A stretch of DNA of 60,477 bases from Clostridia bacterium (GCA_017470095.1 JAFUFC010000173.1:1-60477), one strand, 5' to 3'; counted from the first letter of the stretch, positions 44,160 through 54,247 are shown. Made by a program: numbers and translations. The notes: generated by a model from the sequence alone, not told the origin.

Positions 44160-45575
44160 ATGAAAGCCTTTATGGACCAGGATTTTCTGCTGAACACCGA
44201 AACTGCCAAAACGCTGTTTCACGAAGCGGCGGAAAAATGCCCCATCATCGATTATCACTGCCATCTAAGTCCCCGGGAAATTTATGAGGATATTCGATAT
44301 GAGAATATCACCCAGGTGTGGCTGGGCGGAGATCATTACAAATGGCGGCTGATGCGCTCTGCCGGCGTGCCGGAAAAGTATATCACCGGCGACGCCCCGG
44401 ATTATGAGAAATTTGAAAAGTACGCCGAAGTGATTGGCAAGGCCATCGGCAATCCCCTGCACCACTGGAGCCATCTGGAATTGCGCCGGTTCTTCGGCTA
44501 CGATGGTATCCTGAACAAGCAGACTGCCCCTGAAGTATGGAAAATCGCCAATGAAAAGCTGCAAAGCGAAGGATACACCAGCCGGGGACTGATCCGGATG
44601 AGCAATGTGGACACCATCTGCACCACCGATGACCCCATCGACAATCTGGAATGGCATGAAAAGCTGGCGGCGGACAAGACCTTCCCCGTCACCGTGCTGC
44701 CCGCCTGGCGGCCGGACAAAGCCATGAACATTGAAAAGGACACCTGGCCGGACTACGTGAAGCAGCTGGAAAAGGCCGCGGGGATGGACATTAAAACCTT
44801 TGCGGATCTGAAAAAGGCGCTGCGTGCCCGGTTGGATTTCTTTGCCGCCCATGGCTGCACGCTGAGCGACCATGCGCTGAACTACGTGATGTATGCCCCC
44901 GCTTCCGAGACGGAAATCGAAACCATCTTTGCCGCCCGGCTGGCTGGCAAAGTCCCCTCCGAAGGGGAAGAATTGGCTTTCAAGTTCGCTTTCATGACGT
45001 TCCTGGCCGGGGAATATCACGATCGGGATTGGGCCATGCAGCTGCACTACGGCTGCCGTCGGGACAATAACCTGCCCATGTTCCGGAAATTGGGCCCCGA
45101 TACGGGCTTTGACTGCGTAGATAATTCCGCGCCGTCCACCCAGACTGCCGCGTTCCTGGGCTATTTGCAGGATCAGGGCAAGCTGCCCCGCACCATCCTC
45201 TATTCCCTGAACACCAACGACAATGCCGCCATCGACACCATTCTGGGCTGCTTCCAGAGCGACGAAGCGGTGGGCAAAATCCAGCATGGCGCGGCCTGGT
45301 GGTTCAACGATCACTTCGATGGCATGAGCGAGCATCTCCGCTCCCTGGGCAACCTGGGTTACCTGGCCGGCTTCATCGGCATGCTTACCGACAGCCGCTC
45401 CTTCCTTTCCTATCCCCGGCATGAATATTTCCGCCGCATCCTGTGCCGCATCTTTGGCGAATGGGTGGAAAATGGCTTCTTCCCGGAGGATATGGAAACG
45501 CTGAAGGAAATTGTTACCGATATCAGCTATGGCAACGCCAAGCGGTATTTCCATTTTGCCAAGAAAGCCCTTTGA
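44160..45575 (+). CDS. uxaC: Glucuronate/galacturonate isomerase
   Basis: 471 residues with AAGGAGG before the ATG. It is the first enzyme of the pathway, isomerising D-galacturonate to D-tagaturonate and D-glucuronate to D-fructuronate. Family blocks are IIDYHCHLSPREIYED (metal His-x-His), WRLMRSAGVPEKYITG, HHWSHLELRRFFGYDG, STDDP-like TICTTDDPIDNLEWH, PAWRPDKAMNIE, MQLHYGCRRDNN and the C-terminal GMLTDSRSFLSYPRHEYFRRILC. Length is standard. It is the last gene of the operon, 18 bases after eda, followed by two hairpins. Confidence 0.93.
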   Translation: MKAFMDQDFLLNTETAKTLFHEAAEKCPIIDYHCHLSPREIYEDIRYENITQVWLGGDHYKWRLMRSAGVPEKYITGDAPDYEKFEKYAEVIGKAIGNPLHHWSHLELRRFFGYDGILNKQTAPEVWKIANEKLQSEGYTSRGLIRMSNVDTICTTDDPIDNLEWHEKLAADKTFPVTVLPAWRPDKAMNIEKDTWPDYVKQLEKAAGMDIKTFADLKKALRARLDFFAAHGCTLSDHALNYVMYAPASETEIETIFAARLAGKVPSEGEELAFKFAFMTFLAGEYHDRDWAMQLHYGCRRDNNLPMFRKLGPDTGFDCVDNSAPSTQTAAFLGYLQDQGKLPRTILYSLNTNDNAAIDTILGCFQSDEAVGKIQHGAAWWFNDHFDGMSEHLRSLGNLGYLAGFIGMLTDSRSFLSYPRHEYFRRILCRIFGEWVENGFFPEDMETLKEIVTDISYGNAKRYFHFAKKAL

Positions 45576-45581
45576 TGGGGC

Positions 45582-45624
45582 GCTTCATAGGAAAGGGGCT
45601 TTTGGGGCCTCTTTTCTATGAAGC
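45582..45624 (+). terminator. First hairpin after uxaC
   Basis: GCTTCATAG pairs with CTATGAAGC, with a partly paired interior. There is no T run, so on its own it may only stabilise the 3' end. Confidence 0.5.
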
Positions 45625-45634
45625 ATACAAACCA

Positions 45635-45670
45635 AAAGCTCCCTCACCAATTTTTGAGGGAGCTTTTTTG
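45635..45670. terminator. Terminator between uxaC and tcdA
   Basis: Stem AAAGCTCCCTCA / TGAGGGAGCTTT followed by Ts on the plus strand; flanking As let it also serve the convergent tcdA gene. Confidence 0.85.
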
Positions 45671-45688
45671 TGGTTGCGTGCCGCTCGG

Positions 45689-46450
45689 TCATCGCGCAAC
45701 GCCAGCCAGGTCCTTGACCACTTCGCCGGCGATCAGCAGCCCGGCAATGGAGGGCACGAAGGCGGTGCTGCCGGGAATATCCCGGCGCTCCGTGCATTTA
45801 TGCTTGGTGCCGGGGGGACAGATGCAATGGGTGCGGCAGCTGATGGACATATCCTCGATGGGCCGGATGGGCTGCTCCGGCGAATAGACCACCTTCAGCT
45901 TTTTGACGCCCCGGCGCTTCATCTCCCGGCGCATGATCCGGGCCAGGGGGCACACCCGGGTGCTGTAAATATCGGCCACCTGGAATTGGCTGCCGTCCAG
46001 CTTGTTGCCTGCGCCCATGCAGCTGATGATGGGCACGTTCGTTTCTTGGGATCGCATCACCAGCGCGATTTTGGCGGACATGGTGTCCACAGCGTCCACC
46101 ACATAATCATACGTTTCAAAAGGAAAATCCAGGATATTATCCGGCAGCACAAAGCACTTGTGGATGCGCACGTCCGCGTTGGGGTTGATGTCCAGAATAC
46201 GGTCCCGCATGACCTCCACCTTGTATTGTCCCACCGTTTTCCGAGTAGCGATGATTTGGCGGTTCAGGTTGGTCAGGCACACCTTGTCGTCGTCGATCAG
46301 GTCAAACGCGCCGATGCCGCTGCGCACCAGCGCCTCGCACACGTATCCGCCCACGCCGCCGATGCCAAACACGGCCACCCGGGCATGGGAAAGCCGTTCC
46401 ATGGCTTCCGCGCCAAAGAGCAGCTGGGTTCTTGAAAATTGGTTTAGCAT
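45689..46450 (-). CDS. tcdA: tRNA threonylcarbamoyladenosine dehydratase (TcdA/CsdL, ThiF superfamily)
   Basis: 253 residues from the ATG at 46450 (GAGAGGT upstream). An E1-like fold with N-terminal FSRTQLLFGAEAMERLSHARVAVFGIGGVGGYVCEALVRSG (ATP-binding GxGGVG), LIDDDKVCLTNLNRQ, and DAVDTMSAKIAL. The C-terminal Cys residues (RTHCICPPGTKHKC) are typical. It cyclises t6A37 in ANN-decoding tRNAs. It lies 13 bases after the M20 gene on the same strand; the association with the Opp locus may be incidental. Confidence 0.82.
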   Translation of the reverse strand: MLNQFSRTQLLFGAEAMERLSHARVAVFGIGGVGGYVCEALVRSGIGAFDLIDDDKVCLTNLNRQIIATRKTVGQYKVEVMRDRILDINPNADVRIHKCFVLPDNILDFPFETYDYVVDAVDTMSAKIALVMRSQETNVPIISCMGAGNKLDGSQFQVADIYSTRVCPLARIMRREMKRRGVKKLKVVYSPEQPIRPIEDMSISCRTHCICPPGTKHKCTERRDIPGSTAFVPSIAGLLIAGEVVKDLAGVAR

Positions 46451-46463
46451 GGAATACCTCTCA

Positions 46464-47657
46464 TCAGCCGTTCTGCGCGGCAATTTCTTTTGCATGCTCC
46501 GCCTTGATTTGGGCCAGTGTTTCGGGCGACTGGATCAGCCGAAGGGCGGTTAACGCCAGGGCTTTGGCGGCCAGCGGAACGAAGCGCAGCCCATATTCGG
46601 AGCAAGCGGCCGCCTTAAAGCCCTCGCTGTGCCCGGCCAGTTGTTCCGGGCTGATGGAAAGATTGGGCTGGATGGTGGGCACAACCTGGCTGATGTTGCC
46701 CACATCGGAAGAACCCTTGGGCCCGGGCTGGGGCGCTTCAATGGCTTCGCCCAAGGCTTCCATTTCCTGAGCAAAGAGGGCGTCGAAGGAAGGGGTACGC
46801 ACCATGTTTTCCACCCGGTTCTGGTAGGGCTGCATCCGGCCCTTGGCCCCGGTCATGAGGGCCGCGCCCGCCACAATGTTTTCCACCTTCCGGTACACTT
46901 CTTCCAGCCGCTGGGCGGTGGCGGCCCGGATGTAAAACTTCGCTTTGGCGTATTCCGGCACGGTATTGGGAGCGTCGCCGCCATTGATTATGATGCCGTG
47001 AATGCGCACGTCGCCCGTCAGGTGCTGGCGAAGGGCGTTGATGCCGTTGTAGGTCAGGATCAGGCCATCCAGGGCGTTGATGCCCTGCTCCGGCGCGCCG
47101 GAAGCGTGGGCGGCTTTGCCCCAGAATTCAATATCCACCGGGGAGCAGGCAATGCAGGTATCCGTCAGCGTGTGGGGGCCGGAGCCCGGATGGGCGCACA
47201 GGGCCGCGTCCACATCCTGTAGATACCCTTCCCGTACAAAGGAACCCTTGGCGCTGCCGTTTTCGCCGCCTTCCTCGCCGGGGGTGCCGTAGACGCGCAC
47301 TTCGCCGCCCACTTCATCAATTGCCTGCTTTAAGCAAACCGCCGCCAGGGAACAGCCTGCCCCAAACAAATTGTGGCCGCAGCCATGGCCCAAGCCCGTC
47401 AAGGCATCGTACTCCGCCAAAAACACAAGCACCGGGCCGGGTTTTTGCCCTTTGTACACGGCCGTAAAGCCGGTGCGGTGCCCGGCCACATCCACTGTAA
47501 CGGCAAACCCCTCTTTTTTTAGCTGCTCAGACAGGGCCTTGCAGGCGAAAAATTCATAATTGCTCACTTCCGGATGCGCGTGAATATCCAGGGCAATCTG
47601 CTGATACTCCGGGGCTTTGGCATCGGCGGCCGCAATGATTTTTTCTCGAATGGTCAT
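46464..47657 (-). CDS. M20-family amidohydrolase (AbgB-like)
   Basis: 397 residues, no signal peptide. M20D-type features: LDIHAHPEVSNYEFFACKALSEQL, FLAEYDALTGLGHGCGHNLFGAG (metal ligands), TPGEEGGENGSAK (catalytic Glu pair), FWGKAAHASGAPEQGINALD (dimerisation domain) and GSSDVGNISQVVPTIQPNL with a late His/Asp site. AbgB relatives release amino acids from aminobenzoyl-glutamate or other N-acyl amino acids and dipeptides. It lies 17 bases downstream of the Opp ATPase genes, so it probably processes what that importer brings in. RBS AAGGAG before the ATG. Confidence 0.8.
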   Translation of the reverse strand: MTIREKIIAAADAKAPEYQQIALDIHAHPEVSNYEFFACKALSEQLKKEGFAVTVDVAGHRTGFTAVYKGQKPGPVLVFLAEYDALTGLGHGCGHNLFGAGCSLAAVCLKQAIDEVGGEVRVYGTPGEEGGENGSAKGSFVREGYLQDVDAALCAHPGSGPHTLTDTCIACSPVDIEFWGKAAHASGAPEQGINALDGLILTYNGINALRQHLTGDVRIHGIIINGGDAPNTVPEYAKAKFYIRAATAQRLEEVYRKVENIVAGAALMTGAKGRMQPYQNRVENMVRTPSFDALFAQEMEALGEAIEAPQPGPKGSSDVGNISQVVPTIQPNLSISPEQLAGHSEGFKAAACSEYGLRFVPLAAKALALTALRLIQSPETLAQIKAEHAKEIAAQNG

Positions 47658-47674
47658 AGCTGTCTCCTTTTATG

Positions 47675-48552
<878 letters not shown>

Positions 48553-48556
<4 letters not shown>

Positions 48557-49605
48557 AGGCTCGCCCCCTTTGCGGATTGCTTTTGACGGTATTCCTCCGC
48601 CCGCAGCCGGATGCTTTCAGGCGGCTGCACCTGGGGCGCCCGGGGGTCCAGCAGCCAGGTGGCGGCAAGGTGGGTGGCGCTCACGGGAAACAGGGGCGGA
48701 TCGGCAATCCGGTCCGCTTCCAGGGCATAGGCGTTCCGGGGGGCAAAGGCGTCGCCGGGGGCGGGGTGGATCAATGTGGGCGGCGTGCCGGGGATGGCAT
48801 AGAGGGTTTCGCTGTCCGTGGCCAGGGTGGGCATCGACGCCAGCAATCCCCAAGTGTAGGGATGGCGGGGATCGTAAAACACTTCGTCCGCCGTGCCAAT
48901 TTCGATGATGCGCCCGGCATACATCACCGCCACCCGATCGGCCACATTGGCCACTACGCCTAAATCGTGGGTGATAAAAATGACGGAGGTGCCGGTGGCT
49001 TTCTGGATTTCCTTAATCAGGTCCAGGATTTGGGCTTGCATGGTCACATCCAGGGCGGTGGTGGGTTCATCGGCGATCAGAATATCCGGGTTGGCCGCCA
49101 GGGCAATGGCGATAACGATGCGCTGCCGCTGGCCGCCGGAAAATTCATGGGGATATTGACGATAACGCTTTTCCGGGTTTTCAATGCCCACCTGGTGGAG
49201 CAACTGGACGGCCCTTTTTTTGGCGTCACGCCTGGAAACGCGGCTGTGCAGCGTTACCGCTTCGGCAATTTGCCGGCCGATTTGCATGGTGGGGTCCAGG
49301 GAGGTCATAGGGTCCTGAAAAATCATGGCAATTTTGCCGCCCCGGATGGCCCGCATTTCCCTGTTGCTTTTTTTGAGCAGATCATCCCCGCGAAACAATA
49401 CGCTCCCCTGATCAATATTGGCGTTCCGGGCCAATAGCCGCATGATCGTGCGGCAGGTGACGGATTTGCCGCAGCCCGATTCGCCCACCAGCGCCAGGGT
49501 TTCGCCGGGCTGTAAATTAAAGCTGATATCCCGAACCGCTTCCACCTTGCCCGCGTAGGTGTCGAAGGAGACGGAAAGATGATTCACCTGTAAAATGGGT
49601 TCCAT
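48553..49605 (-). CDS. oppD: Oligopeptide-type ABC transporter ATPase, OppD/DppD
   Basis: 350 residues from the ATG at 49605; a GTG one codon earlier is equally spaced from AAGGAG. Walker A GESGCGKS, Q-loop IAMIFQDPMTSLDPTM, signature FSGGQRQR, Walker B ILIADEPTTALDVT, H-loop ITHDLG. The C-terminal extension includes IPGTPPTLIHPAPGDAFAPRNAYA. It lies seven bases after oppC and is translationally coupled to oppF. Confidence 0.86.
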
Positions 49606-49612
49606 CACGTTT

Positions 49613-50644
49613 TCACTCCTTCATCTTGGGGTCGAACACATCCCGCAGGCCATCGGCGAACAGGTTGAAACTGAGCATGATCACGCACAGGATGATGGCC
49701 GGGATGAACATCTGGTAGGGATAGAGCTTGAATACTTTGTAGCCGCCGTTGAGCAGCGTGCCGATGGAAGCGTTGGGAATCTTCATGCCAACGCCCAGGA
49801 AGCTCAGGAACGTTTCAAAGAAGATGGCCGTAGGGATGGAAAACATGGCCCGCACAATGACGATGCCGCTGATATTGGGCAGGATGTGGCTCAAAGCGAT
49901 CTTGAGCTCCGACGCGCCCAGGGCCCGGGCTGAGAGCACATATTCCATGGATTTTAGTTTCAGCCCTTCCGCCCGCACCACCCGGGCCATGGGAATCCAG
50001 GAGGAAATGACCATGGCCAGAATGATAGAGGTGATGCCCGGCTCAAACACCAGCAGCATCAGCACCACCAGCACCAGCGAGGGAATGCCGGAGAGGATTT
50101 CCAGGATGCGCTGCATGATGGTATCGCACCGGCCGCCCTTCATGGCGGAAAACAGGCCGTAGAAGATGCCGATGGTCAGGTCCAGCAGGGCGGCGATGAA
50201 GGCGATGGTCAGGGAAATGCGGGTGCCCCACAGGCAGCGGGACAAAAGATCCCGGCCGAATTCATCTGTACCGAAGAGGAAATACTGCCCCTCCGGCACC
50301 TTGGCCAGGGCGTAATTGTCCACCAGCCTGCCCCGGAAAGTGGAAGTGCCGTTCAAACCGTTCATGTTCACTCCCGGCCACTTGGGCGGCAGGTTTTTCC
50401 AGGCCAGGTGCTGCTCATTGGGGTCAAAGGGAGAAAGAACGGGGGCCAGGAAGGCCAGGGCGGTGATGATCACCAGCAGGATCATGGTGACCACCGCGGC
50501 TTTATTTTTTCGCAGTTTCCGCCAGCTATCTTCCAGGAAGGATAGGGCCCGGGGCAGCTCCGGCTCCGCTTCCTGCCGGTCAGGTTCCCAGGGCCGGAAG
50601 GCGCTGTCCGGAATTAGGGCGCGTTTTTGCTCTATATCTCGCAT
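49613..50644 (-). CDS. oppC: Oligopeptide-type ABC transporter permease, OppC/DppC
   Basis: 343 residues. A long cytoplasmic N-terminus (Pro/Glu-rich) precedes NKAAVVTMILLVIITALAFLAPVLSPFDPNEQ. The family block YFLFGTDEFGRDLLSRCLWGTRISLTI, the coupling loop YVLSARALGASELKIALSHILPNISG and the ending ADGLRDVFDPKMKE are all present. It is longer than usual because of an inserted loop between the first two segments. Its ATG directly follows the oppB stop. Confidence 0.86.
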   Translation of the reverse strand: MRDIEQKRALIPDSAFRPWEPDRQEAEPELPRALSFLEDSWRKLRKNKAAVVTMILLVIITALAFLAPVLSPFDPNEQHLAWKNLPPKWPGVNMNGLNGTSTFRGRLVDNYALAKVPEGQYFLFGTDEFGRDLLSRCLWGTRISLTIAFIAALLDLTIGIFYGLFSAMKGGRCDTIMQRILEILSGIPSLVLVVLMLLVFEPGITSIILAMVISSWIPMARVVRAEGLKLKSMEYVLSARALGASELKIALSHILPNISGIVIVRAMFSIPTAIFFETFLSFLGVGMKIPNASIGTLLNGGYKVFKLYPYQMFIPAIILCVIMLSFNLFADGLRDVFDPKMKE

Positions 50645-51583
50645 TTATTTCGCCCCCTCGATGCGTACCCTGGGATCGATGATCTGGTACAGAATATCCG
50701 TCAGGAAAATGACGCTCACCAGCAGGGCGGAAAACAGGATGGTCACCGCCATGATGGTGTAGTAATCGTTGGACAGGATGGATTTTGTAAATTGCTCGCC
50801 AATGCCGGGAATGGCGAAAATATTTTCCACTACCAGCGAGCCCGTCATCAGGGACACCGTCATGGGCCCCAGCACGGTGATCAGCGGGATCAGGCCATTG
50901 CGCAGCCCGTGGGTGAAGGCGATGCGGATCTCGCTCATGCCTTTGGCACGGGCCAATTCAATGTAGTCGGAGGAGAGCACTTCCACCATCTCTGTGCGGA
51001 TGAAGCGGCAGCTTTCCGCCATGGGAGAAATGGACAGCGCCAGCGTGGGCAATATGGTGGAGCGGAACCCTTCATCCCACAGGCCGATGGGCAGCCATTT
51101 CAGCGTGACGGCAAAGATAAACTGCAGCAGCACCGCCACCACAAAATTGGGCACCGAACGGCCGGTGATGGCGAACAGGGAGCAGAATACGTCCAACGCC
51201 CGGTTTTGATGCATGGCGGCGATCACGCCTAAAAACACGCCGATCACCGTGCCAAAGGCCACCGCCTGTAAGCCCAATTGGATGCTGGGGCCTATGCGCT
51301 GACCCAGCAGGGTGGCCACGGGCTGATCGGAAAATTGCAGCGATACGCCGAAATCGCCGTGCAGCACATTGCCCAGGTAATTCACGTACCGCTGCATCAG
51401 GGGCTGGTCGAAGCCGTATTTTTTGTTCAGCATGTCCAATTGCACCTGGGTCAGCCGGTCCTGGTTGTTATAGGGCGTGCCGGGCAGGGCGTTCATGAGG
51501 AAAAAAGTGGCGCTGGTGATGATAAACAGTGTCAGCGCCATATAAAACAGCCGCGTCCCGATATATTTCGTCCATCGTTTCAT
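50645..51583 (-). CDS. oppB: Oligopeptide-type ABC transporter permease, OppB/DppB
   Basis: 312 residues from the ATG at 51583 (AAGGA upstream). Membrane segment 1 with YMALTLFIITSATFFLMNALPGTPY, then VSLQFSDQPVATLLGQRIGPSIQLGLQAVAFGTVIGVFLGVIAAM, the coupling loop YIELARAKGMSEIRIAFTHGLRNGLIPLITVLG and the end ILYQIIDPRVRI. A standard permease of the peptide family. The gap to the binding-protein gene is 82 bases. Confidence 0.86.
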   Translation of the reverse strand: MKRWTKYIGTRLFYMALTLFIITSATFFLMNALPGTPYNNQDRLTQVQLDMLNKKYGFDQPLMQRYVNYLGNVLHGDFGVSLQFSDQPVATLLGQRIGPSIQLGLQAVAFGTVIGVFLGVIAAMHQNRALDVFCSLFAITGRSVPNFVVAVLLQFIFAVTLKWLPIGLWDEGFRSTILPTLALSISPMAESCRFIRTEMVEVLSSDYIELARAKGMSEIRIAFTHGLRNGLIPLITVLGPMTVSLMTGSLVVENIFAIPGIGEQFTKSILSNDYYTIMAVTILFSALLVSVIFLTDILYQIIDPRVRIEGAK

Positions 51584-51665
51584 GAAATCAATCCTTATAA
51601 ACGTGATAAGCGGGGCTTCCGGCAAGGAGAGCAGCCGGAAGCCCCGGGAAGGGGAGAAGCGGGGG

Positions 51666-53300
51666 TTATTCAGCGAAGGAAGCCCGGCTCAGATCGAACA
51701 CGGAGTAGCCCAGCTGATGGGTGACGTAGTTGGTCAGCTTGGTGTTGATCAGGTAGCCTTTCACCGCCTGCTCCAGGGGAACGGTGACGGCGTTGTCTAC
51801 CAGGTGCTGGTTGGCCTGCTTGAGGTGCTCCCACCGGGCGGCAAAGTCGGTGCCGTCCTCGTTGTTCAGGGCATAGATCAGGGCGGTCAGCTCTTCGCTG
51901 AACCACTTGGCGTGGTTGTGCTCATAGCTGGTTTCAAACTGGTTCGGGTAGGAGGTGGGATCGTAATCACCGGTCCACCCGCCCAGGGCCAGGTCGAAAT
52001 TGTAGCCCATCATTTCAGCAAAACGCACGGAAGAGGGCACGTTGGCCAGATTGATGGTCAGGCCGGGCAGATTGGTCTGGTAAGCGGATTGCAGGTAGGT
52101 GCCAATCTTAATGGATTCATCGTTATCGGAGGTGACCAGGCGCAGTTCAATTTTATCCACGCCCAGTTCCTCCAAGCCCTTCTTGAAATATTCCTGAGCG
52201 GCGGGAATATCGGTGTACACCAGGGTGCCGAAGGATTCCTTCACGCTCTGTTCGTCGGGAGAGACGGCGATGCCGTTGGGAATCACACCCACGGCGGGGG
52301 TCGCCGCGCCGTTGAGCACTTCGTTGCACAGTTCTTCCCGGTCAATGCCTTACACCAGCGCCTTGCGGATGATTTCATTGCTCAGGATGGGGTGGGGCAG
52401 GTAGGAACCATCACCCTGAAGAGAATTGATGTTGAATTCCAGGTTGGTCATGCGCAGGGTGTTGATCTTCACCAGATCGGGCTGGCCTTCGTAGAGCGGG
52501 ATGAAATCGCTGTCCACGTTCACGCCGTCCAGTTGGCCCGCTTCGTACAGGTTCAGGGCGGTGTTCTGATCCTTAATGACCTGGTAGATGATTTCGTCAA
52601 AATACACGTTTTCGGCATCCCAGTAATAGGGGTTCTTGACGTAGCTCCAACTGATTTCCGTGCCGGTCCAGCCCTTGAGGATGAACGGGCCGGCGGACAG
52701 GAGGGCGTCAGCACTCAGGGCGTAATTGTCGCCCTGGGCCTTGGCAAAGCTTTCGGGGATGGGGGAGTAGGAGGTGTCGGCCAGCTTCTTGGTGATGTAG
52801 GGGTCGGCGCCTTCCAGGGTGAATTCCACCACGGTGTCGGACAGGGCCTTCACACCCAGTTCTTCCACCGCCGCTTTGCCGGCCCGGATGGCTTTGCCGT
52901 TCTTGATGGCCGCCACGGAAGAATTCTGGGAACCCACAGCGGGGTCAAAGATGCGCTGGGTGGCGTATACGACGTCCTGGGCCTTGACGGAGGAGCCGTC
53001 GGCGTACTTGGCGTCGTCCCGGATGGTGACGGTAACGGTCAGGCCGTCATCACTGATTTCTGGCAGCGCAACGGCCAGGTTGGGCTGAGGATTGGCGTTC
53101 GCGTCCAGGCGGTATAGGGGATCGGCGATCAGGAAAACGGCTTCGCCGGAGATGGTATCATACACCTTGCCGGTATCGATGGTGGTCAGCTCACCGCCGA
53201 TGAACCAGTGCAGCACCTTGCTCTCTTCGGCGGAAGCGGGAAATGCGGCCAGGCCCAGCAGCAGGGACAGGGACAAAATAACAGCCAATGTGCGTTTCAT
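51666..53300 (-). pseudogene. oppA: oppA-like binding protein interrupted by one in-frame stop (TAA 52350-52352)
   Basis: Read from the ATG at 53300, 316 residues of a family 5 SBP (signal peptide MKRTLAVILSLSLLLGLAAFPASA, then EESKVLHWFIGGELTTID) end at TAA. The same frame continues without any shift as GIDREELCNEVLNGAATPAVG to 51666, giving 544 residues in all. SBPs of this family have a Tyr or similar residue at this place (KALxxGIDRxEL), so one base change from TAC/TAT explains the stop. The permeases, ATPases and M20 gene downstream look intact. Either the gene is newly inactivated, the stop is read through, or it is a sequencing error. A reinitiation GTG exists at 52319 but would make an unexported fragment. 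Confidence 0.85.
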
Positions 53301-53429
53301 AAATCCATACATCCTTTCCAATATTGAAAAAATATTCTTGGTATTTCAGTGGAGGAGGATGCCCTGCATTCGGGCGCTCACACTGCCGAAATGATACAAT
53401 GTTTTCATGGCTTTTTTCCATCCTTCCTC

Positions 53430-53474
53430 AAAAAAAGAGCAGCCTGTGCGGCCGCCCTGGGAAAGCGCTTGCTC
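53430..53474 (-). terminator. Attenuator-like hairpin between leader ORF and oppA
   Basis: Minus strand: GAGCA(A)GC (53474-53467) can pair with GCTGCTC ending at 53437, followed by seven Ts (53436-53430). An alternative pairing AGCCTG (end of leader ORF) with CAGGCT uses part of the same right arm, so the two folds exclude each other. It lies about 130 bases before the oppA ATG. Confidence 0.5.
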
Positions 53475-53475
53475 C

Positions 53476-53562
53476 TCAGGCTATATAACCGCGCGGAAAA
53501 GCGAGAAACATGCACCCGCACATTTCCATTTGGCGGCACATTCTGCGCATCCTGGCGGTCAT
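53476..53562 (-). CDS. Candidate 28-residue leader peptide, Met/Cys/Arg-rich
   Basis: ATG 53562 follows AAAGGAG by nine bases and the frame ends with TGA 53476. The peptide begins MTARMRRMCRQMEMCGCMF and has six Met, three Cys and five Arg in 28 residues. It matches no known protein and is too short to be an enzyme. It sits between the opp promoter and the hairpin at 53430-53474, the arrangement of translational attenuation. It could respond to scarcity of a sulfur amino acid or Arg. It is only a prediction, but the ribosome site is one of the best in the region. Confidence 0.45.
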   Translation of the reverse strand: MTARMRRMCRQMEMCGCMFLAFPRGYIA

Positions 53563-53604
53563 GAGGATCGGCTCCTTTCTGGTGGCATTTCTGATTGCAG
53601 ATAT

Positions 53605-53634
53605 AGCATACTCCAAAGGTGGGTAATTGTCCAA
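53605..53634 (-). promoter_or_regulatory. Promoter of the opp operon
   Basis: Minus-strand TTGGAC (53629-53634), 18-base spacer, TATGCT (53605-53610). It places the start about 40 bases before the leader ORF and gives a roughly 300-base untranslated leader to oppA. Confidence 0.55.
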
Positions 53635-53738
53635 TACACAGAATTGATGGCTGGCTATATTTTATTTCTATAAGTTGGAAAATGGCAAAACATGACGGCT
53701 GGATGATTGAAGATTTGAAAAATGGCGAAAAAAGACGC

Positions 53739-53767
53739 TTGACAATTCTGTTTGATCGTCATATAAT
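53739..53767 (+). promoter_or_regulatory. Promoter of the MarR gene
   Basis: Consensus TTGACA (53739-53744), 17-base spacer, TATAAT (53762-53767). Confidence 0.85.
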
Positions 53768-53783
53768 TATCAATAGTAATTAT
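53763..53783. promoter_or_regulatory. Inverted repeat overlapping the marR -10 (probable MarR operator)
   Basis: ATAATTA-N7-TAATTAT, a perfect 7-bp inverted repeat that covers the -10 and the transcription start. Position and AT-rich form suit MarR autorepression. Confidence 0.65.
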
Positions 53784-53800
53784 CGGAGGTAATTATTTCT

Positions 53801-54247
53801 GTGAAGATAGAAAGTGTCAAGCTGTTGATTGATGTATGCGCGGAGGCGTCCCATTTGCCCCAGCTGATGCCAAAGCTTCCGAAAGGCATTACGCCCCGGA
53901 TGGTGCGGGTGATTGAGCAAATTGCCCTGAAAACCCGCGACGGTCGGAGGATGCAGGTGAGCGACATCAGCGAAATGCTGGATGTGACCCGCCCGGGCAT
54001 TACGGCGGTGGTGCGGGAATTGCACGCCAAAGGGTATGTGGAAAAAACGAAAGACCTCAAAGATTCCCGGGTTGTTTACGTTTCTCTCACTCCGGCCGGG
54101 CTGGCGCTATACCAGCGGTACGTGGAGGATTATCACCGGCAGCTGGCGGAAGCACTGGCGGAAATCGGCGATGAGGGAGCGGAGCGACTGGCTGGGCAGA
54201 TCCGGCGGCTGATGGCGCTGGTGCAAGCCTCAGCCGCCGAAAAATAG
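53801..54247 (+). CDS. MarR-family transcriptional regulator
   Basis: 148 residues with GTG start and GGAGGT ten bases upstream. A winged-helix protein: GITPRMVRVIEQIAL, QVSDISEMLDVTRPGITAVVRELHAKGYVEKTKD (HTH), and the wing SRVVYVSLTPAGLALYQRY. Flanking helices form the dimer interface. It lies 55 bases before the secreted reductase gene with no terminator between, so it likely represses both genes through the palindrome at its promoter and responds to a small, perhaps aromatic or acrylate-like, ligand. Confidence 0.85.
   Translation: MKIESVKLLIDVCAEASHLPQLMPKLPKGITPRMVRVIEQIALKTRDGRRMQVSDISEMLDVTRPGITAVVRELHAKGYVEKTKDLKDSRVVYVSLTPAGLALYQRYVEDYHRQLAEALAEIGDEGAERLAGQIRRLMALVQASAAEK

Noticed and set aside
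51666-52319. Separate short binding-protein gene starting at GTG 52319
   Set aside because: It is in frame with the upstream part and lacks a signal peptide; it is the second half of the interrupted oppA.
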